Assembly (NCBI GenBank): GCA_963682025.1
Contig: OY821521.1
Location: 170,553,165 to 170,617,164, forward strand
Source of the DNA: Cordilura impudica
Lineage: Eukaryota; Arthropoda; Insecta; Diptera; Scathophagidae
DNA length: 64,000 bases
Reading direction: 5' to 3'
This document shows positions 47,600 to 57,301 of the stretch, piece after piece. The notes under the pieces were generated by a model, which saw only the letters and a list, made by a program, of their open reading frames with translations, was not told the DNA's origin and did no database searches. Position 1 is the first letter of the stretch. Each line of letters opens with the position of its first letter. A program made the translations under genes and the position numbers.

Positions 47600-48240
47600 G
47601 GCTGGGCCTTTATTGTTTTTGTAGCTTTAATTATGATAAACAATATTAGTTTATGTAAAGTTTTTATGTATTCTACTTGGCAATGTTTATTAATAATTGT
47701 GGATATTAATAAAGGAATTGGAAGTTGTATATAAAATATATCAGTTTTTATTGCTCTGTTGTGTTGTCAATTTAGCGATTTTTATTTTAATATATACATA
47801 TATAAATAATAATAGATAAACTAAGATGCTAAGTGCCAGTCTATAGACTATTTATCCGCCAATTTTCTTTAATATTTTCATTTGAAATTTTGTATAAAAC
47901 GAGTTTTCTTTCACTTTGGCACCCGAGCAAAGTGTTTTGTTAAGTAAAACATAATTAGTTTGTTTAAAGATTTTGTATATTCTACTTAGCAATTTTAATG
48001 GATATTAATAAAGCAATTGGAAGTATTGTATTGTCAATTTAACGATTTTTAATTTTTAAATATATATATATATATATATTGTAATAGATAGATACTAAAA
48101 AAAAGTAATGACATAGAAGACAGTCATAGAATATTTGGTCGCTAATTTTCTTTCAAACTCCGATTTGAAATTTTGTATAAAATGGAATTTTATAAAATTT
48201 TTGGCGCCCAATTAAAGTCATTTGTTAAGTAAAACATAAA
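47600..48240 (-). repeat. Two tandem units of about 290 bases with inverted CGGGCGCC box
   Basis: 'Ggatattaataaagcaattgg' occurs at about 47700 and 48000, and 'tttgaaattttgtataaaa' at about 47882 and 48165. Each unit ends with the inverted box (TTTGGCACCCGAGCAAAG at 47915 and TTTTTGGCGCCCAATTAAAG at 48199). A pure (AT)n run lies at 48058-48080. Confidence 0.7.
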
Positions 48241-48874
48241 TTCATAACCATTAGGAAAAATTAAAAGAAGCTTATATTGAAAATTCTTATTCAGTTAATG
48301 GATTTCATATTTTTGCTAACAAATGTAGGATTGAACAAGCAAGATATCCATTTCAAGGCATTTAGATGTGAAAAAAAAATCACAGTTCAATGATAGAATT
48401 CACAGTAAATTTGCCAAATAGAAAATTCTTATACAAATATGGTCTAACCTTTTAACGACACAATTATGTCAAGGTTAGAGAATTCCAGTTTCGAAATCTA
48501 TAATCCGTTTAATAAATTTAACCAAAGTAGAAAAATTGCTTTCAACGGCAGAAACTTTCCATATATTATATAATTTCCAACCAAGTACACTGCGAGAATA
48601 TCAAGTTCAAGAAACACTTCTCTGCTGCAGGCACTTTGAAAACGAAGCCAATCTGCACCAGTTAATTACACGCAAAATAAAAAGTTGTGTTAAAAATTTT
48701 TAGTTTGGTTTCATTGCACGACATTAAGTAAAATCTATATTCTAAATAATTATTTGCTTAAGAATCAGCAGTTTCGTTATCCAAAGTAAAACCCCGTTTA
48801 TGTGGAAATCTTTTGCTTTTTTAAACAAGAGTTCCACGCCATTCACTTACCCGTCTCTGCCGACCAAGAGGGAA
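48241..48874. other. Unassigned segment
   Basis: Nothing recognised on either strand. Confidence 0.4.
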
Positions 48875-49248
48875 TCTATAATATTAATAGGCTAGGCGAT
48901 TTCTTGTGACCGCTGTTTTGTTCCACCGTTTTATCCCGATTTTGACCAAACATATATTATTTGAAAGGTACTTATTTTTAGCCGTTTTGCAGATTTACAG
49001 ATTTTTAAATTTTTTCCTTTATTTTGAGTAAATTGCATTTAAAGTTGCTACTAACACATACATAAAATTATACAATGCTATGTGTGTGTTTATTAAATTT
49101 GTTAATGTGTTTGTAATAAAAATGAGTTTTTTTTTTGCGTTGATTTGTGAATTGGCTATAATTGATTAGCATACCTTTAGGGTCTTTATTTAATGAAAAA
49201 ATAAAATTTCCTAGAATTTGCACTCGAAGGAGGACTGGAATCTGCTAG
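48875..49248 (+). mobile_element. Helitron-D, complete termini
   Basis: Starts A|TCTATAATATTAATAGG and ends GGACTGGAATCTGCTAG|T. The 3' hairpin is broken in this copy (CACTCGAAGGAGGACTGG), unlike the other copies. Confidence 0.85.
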
Positions 49249-50402
49249 TTAGTATAATTAGTCTTGAAATAGTCCAAATGAAGCGGCTTAAAATGTCTTC
49301 TGAATCTATAAGGTATTTTAAAATTTTAATTTTATAATGAAACTCAACATCACGTTAGAAAGGTTGAATACAGAGGTAACATTCAGCATGGTCCTCCTAC
49401 TCTCAAGAGTTGGAAGTCAAATAAGCCTTAGTATATTAATAGACAGAATAGCAAAAATCTTTTCTGCACATATTCAATTACATTATTTCATTATTATTGA
49501 TGTATATTCCAAAATAGGTCTTACAAGAGCCGCATAAAACTATTTAGCAACATATGGATCAGAAAACTCTTTAGCATACCTTTTAGCAAAACCAAAAGTA
49601 ATATGACGAACAGAGTCAAGTATCCTATCCATAAGTGAACCAAGATCGAAAAATGTGTGCAATACCATTCCTTTAAGACTCAGTTTCATTCGGATTACAT
49701 TACACCATTCAATTAATAAATCAAGTTCAGGTTGAAAAGTAATTCGACCATTTGTGTAATTGAAATTGACTCAGGGAAGCCAATGAGTATGAGAAGTAAA
49801 ATATTATGATCCACCCTATCAAATCTTTACTAAAATCAATGTGTATCATGTCAGTCTGTTCACCATGGAGCCTTGAAAGCATGAGTCGAAAGTTTTAGAA
49901 GAATAGTAACTGTTGACCTAGATTTCAAAAAGCCATATTGAAATGAAGATATTGTCAACTTTATATGAGGTATAATCTGTAACAAGTTTCTCCATTAACT
50001 AAGGAATTACACATAGCTTTGCTATTCCCCTATAGTTAAGTACATTCGCCCTTCGATCTGACTTATACAAATGTATACTAAATGATTCTTTCCAGAAAGT
50101 ACGAAAATAAGCAACCTTGAAAAAACTGTTAGAAATACGCATTATGGTCACAAGCAGAAACTCAACCAGGATCGAATTTGCATGAAAATTTAAATTGAAC
50201 CATAATCTTAAAAACAGTTTCCGTATCAATGAACGGAATATTTGATATCGGTGCAACTTTTATTAAATAAGGCTAATTTGGTTAAAGTATTTGAAACAAA
50301 ATTGCTATACGTGGACTGGATAAAATCAGCAAATATATTCGCAATATCGAGATAATCAGAGGATGAGTTATCACTTTGGTTTATTAGCTAAATTTTATTT
50401 AA

Positions 50403-50616
50403 ATTTTTTTTTTTTTTTTAATTAATCAACACTCAGGGGATGCCCCCTACATATGCAGTGCATTGTGTTGATCTCAGGAAAATAGGTTAAGGAGGAAAGA
50501 GGGAGTAGTGTGTTAATTTTTTTTTTTTTGCAGCGACAAACCAAAGCCTCTGGTGGGAATCGAACCCACGATCCCCGCATGATAGGCGAGCATGCTACCT
50601 ACTCACCTACCGGGGC
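50403..50616 (-). mobile_element. tRNA-derived SINE inserted in LINE pseudogene B
   Basis: Read on the minus strand it has a tRNA-like head (50546-50616), a body with an internal A-run, a conserved palindromic block AGGGG-atgc-CCCCT and an A-rich tail at 50403-50420. The A-box-like TAGGTGAGTAGG and the perfect B box GGTTCGATTCC can drive RNA polymerase III transcription. A second, headless copy of the body lies at 52178-52255. A clear target duplication was not found. Confidence 0.75.
50546..50616 (-). other. tRNA-like head of the SINE (degenerate tRNA)
   Basis: The 71-base cloverleaf has a good anticodon stem (CTCGC/GCGGG), a perfect T stem (GTGGG/CCCAC) with loop TTCGATT, and an acceptor stem (GCCCCGG/CAGAGGC) with two mismatches. 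The loop CTATCAT would give anticodon ATC. Overall the sequence resembles Gly/Asp-type tRNAs. The mismatched acceptor and attached SINE body argue against a functional tRNA gene. Confidence 0.7.
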
Positions 50617-51369
50617 TTAATTATCCAAATACCTGGTATAACGATTATCAACATAATCTGAAGTCGAAAAAAAATTGCATTTTTTCTTAAACGTAAACTT
50701 CGACAATTCCTTTGAATTCCAAGGAGTTCCATAAGTTCTTAGATGGAATAATTGCATAGCTAGAAAGTAAGTGAACGCTAGTTGAACAATCGACCAACTT
50801 CAGAACAGCTTGGCAAATGTATCAGTTTTTAAATAACACCAATCTAATTGAGGGCCTGAATTAAGTCCATCAACACTATATAGAAGACGTAACATCTCCA
50901 ATTCCAAGATATCAAAACAATCTTTAATATACCTCACTGGAACTAGAACTGACATTAGTTCTTCCTTAAAGACGGTGAACAAGAACAATTAAATAAATTG
51001 GAGTTGATGGCTTTTGTCTTAACCAATTAGACTCAGTCATATATTTGGGAAATAAGCAGACTTATAGACTTTACAAACCTTTAATCCAGTTCTCCTCTAT
51101 CGTAGTTGTTAGCCTGGCAATCCCGGCAACAAAGAACAAAAGATTATTTAATTTGAGAAATATACAAAGGGTCATAAAAGTTCCACAGAAATACTTGAAT
51201 CTAGAATGGTTGCTTAATGTTGTTATCTCCTGAAAAAGTTCTTAGGGTTTTGCCTTCTTTCAAAACAGTACCGAAAATTTTTCATTGAAGATGTTACGTC
51301 CTATGAGAATCATCAAGAAACCCTACCACTCGGAGGAAAGATCATCTTAGTACTGCATCCAGTCTGAGC

Positions 51370-53940
51370 GATTTAGATAAGGGACAAGATCACCTAGTTA
51401 TAGGTGCGTTATCCGAGATAGGTCGTCCAGGAAGCGCTTGCATAAAAATCTATACTTGATATTGTCTAAAGCTTCACACTCACAGGTGTACTGCAACTGC
51501 GGCCGTGTTCGAGCCTTCCTGTTTCAGTCTTCCTGTTCGAGTCTTCCGATCAGCCAAGAACCAGTTTATATAGATGTAAGCCCGGATATGTCCCTTCTAC
51601 ACCTACTAAGGAGAGACTTAATCCATTTTAAATTATAGTCAGTCCACGTTTGCATCTCAGTCCTACAATTCTCCATATTCTTCCAACTATTCTCCACCGA
51701 TCGTAGAAAATGAGCAGAGATTCCTTCCTTGATAAAGCATAATGGGGATGCAACTAATATCGCATAAGGAACATCGAGAGCAAAACACGCCCTTGTCAGC
51801 TCGTTTGGACGTTCACTATAATCAAAATCCTTATCACTGATGAACCATATTAAAGTAATCACGGCGAGACGCTGTTGCTCTAACAATTCCGCCCCTCACT
51901 CTCTTACGAGAATGAAATATGTAATGTGAGAGTTAAAGGAGAGAAGTGCTGCCTGAACCCTATATGATCTGAAATCCTAAAAGCTTTCCTAATCCCTAGA
52001 ATCTCTGCCAAAAAGACACAAGAATTGCGCAGGAGAAGATGCCCCCTACAACCTCGTTACTCATCTTTGACATATCAGTGGAGACACTAATGTCTTACTT
52101 TGCCGTTACATCAGCCCTAGCGCAGCACTTCCAATGCGAAAAATATGTAGTAGAGCATTGAACGCTTTTTTATATACATCACTCAGGGGATGTCCCCTAT
52201 TAATACAGTGCATTGAGCTGATATCAAGAAAATATGTTATGGGTAGGAGGTAAAAAAGATATTTTTATACGTCAGTGAGATCTTCTAGATGAGCGAGTGA
52301 TGCTTAGTAATACTTGGGCTCTAGGGATGAGTTCACTTATCTCAGCAGAACACCTTCCATTGTAATATTCAGTATAACACAATAATATTACATTGTAACA
52401 CAACCAACATTCCGAAGATGATCCAATGTGTCAATAGAGCTGGTTACTCTACTGTCCTTGACAAGCTCCAACGCCCTCCTTTGCAAATGTCCAGACTCTT
52501 TAAAGAAGACTGTGAAACCCCTGCCAATATATGGGAGATGTATTCCATATTTGGTCGGATATAGTTGACAAAAATAGTAAGGAGAATAGATGGGTAAAGT
52601 AATTCTTACACCGATTCAGGAAACCTAGGCACTTGAAAGTTTCTTTCGACAATTGAAAAATGTGTTTATTCCAACGGAAATCACACTGAATTTTCATGTC
52701 CAGAACATCAGTAGCTTCTGACCCTCAATATCTATACTACGCATGGATAAAGACGATATTGATGACTATATGTCCCGTCTATGGATCAATAAACAACAGT
52801 GGGTTTATGAGCATTAAAACCGACCCTATTCGCTCTACCCCACTTGGAGTTTGTCAGAAGATCTTGATTGAGTGTGCCGTTCATATGTTGCCTCATATCC
52901 CCAATCTGCCTAAGGCTTGGTCTTTGTCGAATGAATAGGATTGGAAGTTTGACGTAGAAGGTCATTAGAAAAAGAAGAAAAGTTAATTACTAGAGAGCCG
53001 TAAGTAAGTGAGACCACAAAGCTATTTTCGGGCTCAGCCCCCTATTCAATCCGAACATCTTGCTGTAGCCATAAAAAGCTACTTTCTAACTCATTATAGA
53101 TATTAAAATCAAAAAGTTTGTGCAAGGATGCACCATTGTCCTACATTATATTGCGGAGTTTGAGCACGATCGGTCAGCAGCTTTTTACTGAATTGATGTC
53201 AGGTATGATCTCCTGTTTTATTTAGCTCAAATAAAAATGCGAAACGCGCAAATTCGACAAACGGCGAATAGAAAACAATCATGGATTTTAACCACGATAC
53301 TGTACCAGTACACAAATTCAAGTTTGTATCTGAATTTTCCGCCTAAAACTCAAGAAATATCATCTAGCAAGCGCATTTTGCGATCTACCACTCAGAAGAA
53401 GCTATAAAAACAAATTCGCTGAATTCCTTATTAAAATATACATACGTTCAAAAATTTGTTTTGACTACTGGATTGTTCGTTAGGATCAAGCTTACTTTGG
53501 AGGAAACTCTGGAGTCATCATTGGAGGTATGAATTGAGTTTTATTGGAAAATCCAGGTGAATTACGTTTGAAGCCTCTACCATTTTTCTTAAGGAATAAC
53601 GAAACGTCATTGTTTCCTGGTTGAGTTTTCGGACACTAAATGCCCCTGTTTCTGTTGCTTAACTACAATGTAATAATCTAAGTTCCGTTGCAGTGATGCC
53701 TTTTTCGCTAGTGCTTAAGTGCGAAATCATCGGCATAGTTCAGAAGTAGTGCATACGAATCCTCTGACTTTGGTATTGAGGTTAGAATAGGATGTATTGG
53801 TAAACGGTTTAAGTTTCTAAATATCCAGTTAGGCTTCTTGGAAATGATGTGGTATATCCAAATGTAATAATTTGATATGATCTGGTCTCTCCTCCCAAAA
53901 TTCTGGCTTGTAGCGAGGAAGAAAAAACATTCCACAAAGA
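51370..53940 (-). pseudogene. LINE ORF2 pseudogene A with RT and RNase H remnants (I/LOA-like)
   Basis: In order on the minus strand: LLLNYADDFAL (RT catalytic YADD motif) at about 53710-53740; WGRANRVGFNAHKPTV near 52800-52850; MKIQCDFRWNKHIFQLSKE followed by KCLGFLNRCKNYF at 52500-52697; VTSSIDTLDHLRNVGC-like text near 52400; a 106-codon open frame at 51566-51886 with ERPNELTRACFALDVPYAI and SLLSRCRRDISGLTS, matching the RNase H tail of ORF2; and YTCECEALDNIKYRFLCKRF near 51440. Frames change repeatedly and stops are common, so it is dead. RNase H plus this C-terminus suggests the I or LOA group, as inference. Confidence 0.7.
52178..52255 (-). mobile_element. SINE body fragment inside LINE pseudogene A
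   Basis: It matches 50421-50505 over the CACTCAGGGGATG palindrome block, CAGTGCATTG and AGAAAATA blocks, same strand. The tRNA head is missing. Confidence 0.65.
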
Positions 53941-55356
53941 GAGCCTAATTCCAAAAGCAATTTCTTATTTAAATTTTTTATTTATTTCAAGAATATAAGT
54001 ATTGTCAACACTGTAGTGATATGTAAAACTATAAGTTCAACCACCATGGTAACACTAAAATGAGAAATCAACAAATAGTAACAACAACAAAAACCTTAAT
54101 AATAGAAGCAAAAAAGGGAAATCATCAAGGCAACAATGCCTGAAGATTTATACAAATACTGTATGTACATACATAAGTACTAACATTTATATAACATATG
54201 TACATAAGTATATATGTACATACTTAGCACACACACACGCACACAAACAAAACAAAACTCAAAACAAAATTACTGTTATGCTGTGTACAGAAAAAAAAAC
54301 CAAACATTGTTATTATTAACTAAGTAGCCTAGAAAAGAAACTAACTACAAAAATACCAGTGAAACAAAAGTTTGTTCTATATTTGAATAAACGAATTCTT
54401 GCGCAACTCTCCATTACCAACGACTGACTAGGCGGTAGTATTTTTTATTTTTTTTTAATGCTTATTTTACCGTTACTCATGAATGCAAATCAGGGGAATT
54501 ATGTACATATAATGCAAAACCCTGCGAAACGGTTCTGAGAAAATATATACAAAGAGGAGCTGAGCTGAATTTATTGGAAACAGAACCGTTTTTCTGCGGT
54601 ACCTTTGCCTATGACCATTCATACAAGTTGAATTAGGTCTGCATATGCAGATCAAAAAAGAACTACCGACAACCGTAAGCCGACATGCCCGAACGAAAGT
54701 TTAACGAAACTTAACGAAAGCTAAAAAAAAACACCCAGTTTTGTACATTTCGTATTTCAAGTTAGCTGCAAAGATGTGTACGTACGTGGAGGGGTGTGTT
54801 TTTTGGTTATGGTGAATTGAACCATTATTCGCGTTTATTTTAACCATCCATGGCGTTTATCACTTTCGTTTTTGTTGTTAGTCTTTATCTCTACTACACT
54901 ATGCGTCATATTTTTTTAATAGTCTTTCTGTAAGGTTCTTTTAAATATTATGCTCTTTTAAAACAGTCTCACACACACATATGTATACGCATACATCTGC
55001 GTTGTACTCGTAATGAAGAAATGTTATGATTTTTTATAAGCATTTAAAACCCTGCGACATTTTGTTGCTTTTTGTGTTTGATTTCATTCTTTAGGTGGGG
55101 TTGCCAATAAAGCGTTAATTCTGTACATCATCAGTGTTTTAAAGAGCTTCTTTAATTTAAAAGTCAAAATGAGCATCAGAATCTTTGAGATTTATTAACC
55201 TTGTCCTTTGCTTTCTTCATCGTTTTCCTAGATAACATAACATCTCATCTTTGTTCAAATAGCTTAACTTCTCAGTTGTCTTCAAACATGCCTGAAACAC
55301 AATCTCTAGCGAGAAAGAATGTCCCGTCAAAGACTTTTTTAAGAAAATGATATATA
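53941..55356. other. Unassigned region with simple repeats
   Basis: ATGTACATA-type repeats at about 54160-54220 and a (CA)n stretch at 54226-54246 are present. No gene or transposon protein was recognised. Confidence 0.4.
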
Positions 55357-56502
55357 TACGAGGGCGGTCCCAGAACAATCCTACCTGACAAAGAGAACAC
55401 AACAAATTTGGGAAAAAATTTCTTTATTTCTCAACATAATCTACTTTTAGCTCGTTCCACTATTCCCAGCGATATTCAATAGCTTCATTACCCTATTTAT
55501 AGTAAGAGCTATCTATCTCCTTAAAATAGTCATCAACCGCAGACACCACCTCTTCATTCTAGGCAAATCTTTTACCACCAGCTTGAAAATAGTAATAATC
55601 AGAGGTAGCTAAATCTGGCAAATAAGGTGCATGACCATAGCAATAGTGGATATGTGAACTCTTGCATTGTCTTGATGACACAAAATACTTTCTTTTTCGC
55701 AAAGTGCGGCCATTTTTTCCTTAATATCATCACTTAAACGCTGCAAAAAGTTGGCGTAATATTATCCGTTGATTGTTTTTTTCTTTTAAAGATCCTCAAT
55801 AAAAATTATCCAATGCACATTCCGAAAAACAGACGCCATAACCTTGCCTGCAGAACTGAAACTATCTTCGCCTTCTTTGGGCACGATTCTCCCATTTAAG
55901 TCCACTGTTTTGATTCTTCCTTTGTCTCTGGTGTGATGTGGTGGCTCGTCCATGGTTACGAATCAACGCAAAATTTCGACTTTATTACGGTGAAACATCG
56001 CCAAACAATCTGTTGAAACATCTTCACGATAGCATATTTGTTCTATTGTGTGCAAACGCGACACCCATCTTGTGGACAGCTTTCTCATGAATATGCGATG
56101 TTTAGCACTTTTTGAAATGACTATCACTTCAGCTAGCTCACGCATCTTCGGCCCACGATCATCAAATACCATTTTGTGGATTTTCTAAATCGCTTCCGTC
56201 ATGGCCATCGCATTTGGGAGATCACTACGGTGTTCGTCTTGCTAGCTCGTACGGCCTCGTTTAAACTCTGCCACCCATTATTGTATAGTCATAAACGGAG
56301 GAGCAGATTCCCTCAGAGTAGAATCTAGAATCGGTTGTAATATTGGTTGGACTGAGACTTTTCAAATGACAGTATTGAAATAAATATCGGTAAACAATTT
56401 TTTCCAATTTTATAAAGTTGCCAATTTTCACCAAAGTAATTTTTTTTAAACTACTGCCGCCATCTATACACCAGGTCGGCTTGTTCTGAACCGGCCTCGT
56501 AT
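55357..56502 (-). mobile_element. mariner element with TIRs, decayed
   Basis: The left end TATACGAGGGCGGTCCCAGA and the right end (inverse) TATACGAGGCCGGTTCAGAA form terminal inverted repeats of about 30 bases with mismatches, continuing AACAAtCCtACCTG / AACAAGCCGACCTG. The TA at both ends fits mariner insertion. The body of about 1.15 kb carries a transposase pseudogene on the minus strand. Length is close to a full mariner (about 1.3 kb), with some internal deletion. Confidence 0.85.
55440..56300 (-). pseudogene. mariner transposase pseudogene
   Basis: The best open part (55963-56172) reads MVFDDRGPKMRELAEVIVIS, then SKSAKHRIFMRKLSTRWVSR and LAMFHRN, matching the mariner helix-turn-helix/linker region. 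Catalytic-core pieces follow: FVTMDEP (first Asp kept near 55949, the usual Trp after DET lost), KTINGXYYANFLQRLSDDIK with an in-frame stop, HQDNARVH (second Asp near 55670) and LPDLATSDYYYF (third Asp near 55600-55615). A stretch normally found between the third Asp and the C-terminus is deleted. Several frameshifts and stops make it non-functional. Confidence 0.85.
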
Positions 56503-56537
56503 ATTGAACTGGTTGTCAGTAAAGATAGACACATATT

Positions 56538-56835
56538 TATACCCTATACCACTATGTGGCCAGGGTGGTATAATGACTTTTTACTGATGTTTGTAACTAC
56601 CAAAAATATTTTACCTTGACCCATCTTTTATTACACCGATCGACTCAGTATCACCGTCCGTCTGTATATTCGTTGTCATGTTGCAACTTGCAGACCATGG
56701 CCATATTTTCCTCCGTTTATGGATATATTACGTCATTTCGAATTTGGACCCATTCCTTGGTCCGAAAAGCAACCCCATACCATCATCATATTGTCACCGC
56801 CAAGCTAAACAGTTTTATTTTTATATTTTGGATCT
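56538..56835 (+). mobile_element. HINE-B 5' fragment, diverged
   Basis: It begins TATACCCTATACCACTATGTG like 40898 and continues with 'ttgtaactaccaaaaatatt', 'gacccatctttta' and a shortened CCGTCCGTCTG block. Similarity fades after about 56690; the 3' hairpin end is missing. The Tc1 pseudogene follows. Confidence 0.7.
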
Positions 56836-56837
56836 AA

Positions 56838-57269
56838 GACTACATTAAACTGGATTACTCTGAAAAGAAAACATTATTCTAATTCCGTTCTGACCAGTTC
56901 ATATAGTCTTTAGCAAAATTTCTGCGAGTCAGACAATTTTTCTATGATATTAATGGTTTCTTCAGAGGACTATAATAACCCAGATCAGCCTCAATTACTC
57001 ATCGGGAAAAAGTTCGAGTACATATTTTAGGTACTATTTTTGAACATTTTTAAAACTCTCTTGCTACTAAATTATCCTGTCTTTGACTCGTTTTACGGGG
57101 CCGGCCGCTTAAATGTTGAATCGTCACCGTACCACCTCTATCAATATATTTCTTGATAATTTTTGAAACTATCGATTTATTCATAGAATATTTCTCACAA
57201 TGCTTAGGACCAGCAGAAAACTCATCTATTATTATGCTTTTTAAAGCTTTACAAAACTTTTTTCTTGCC
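56838..57269 (-). pseudogene. Tc1-like transposase pseudogene (N-terminal and middle parts)
   Basis: The N-terminus reads MARKKFCKALKSIIIDEFSA, then SMNKSIVSKIIKKYIDRGG and LSGRPRKTSQRQDN, the bipartite helix-turn-helix and GRPRKT linker of Tc1 transposases. After a frameshift near 57048 come EADLGYYSPLKKPLIS, NFAKDYMNWSERN and a VFFSxxSSL piece where the first catalytic Asp region (FSDES) is altered by a stop codon. The rest of the DDE domain is missing. HINE-A begins about 30 bases upstream of the start codon (57302), so the element's own 5' end is lost. Confidence 0.8.
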
Positions 57270-57301
57270 ATTTTTTTACAATAATCAATTATAAGATAAA
57301 A

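Larger units (their letters stand above)
49260..50990 (-). pseudogene. LINE ORF2 pseudogene B (CR1/Jockey-like), split by a SINE
   Basis: Reading the minus strand from 50990 down, recognisable pieces appear in the correct order: a pre-RT linker (TPWNSKELSKFTFKKK), RT motifs FWKESF...NYRGIAKLCVIP, then QTDMIHIDFSK-like and FQYGFLKSRSTVTILL-like text, LLIEWCNVIRMKLSLKG, DLGSLMDRILDS, and finally DPYVAK, ALVRPILEYTSI and LESRRTMLNVTSVFNL. The segment holding the YADD motif is deleted, and stops and frameshifts separate the pieces. A tRNA-derived SINE lies between linker and RT. The clade is inferred from the C-terminal SRRTMLNV pattern. Confidence 0.7.

Noticed and set aside
50546..50616. Functional tRNA gene
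   Set aside because: Two acceptor-stem mismatches, an unusual ATC anticodon and an attached SINE body with A-rich tail indicate a SINE head.
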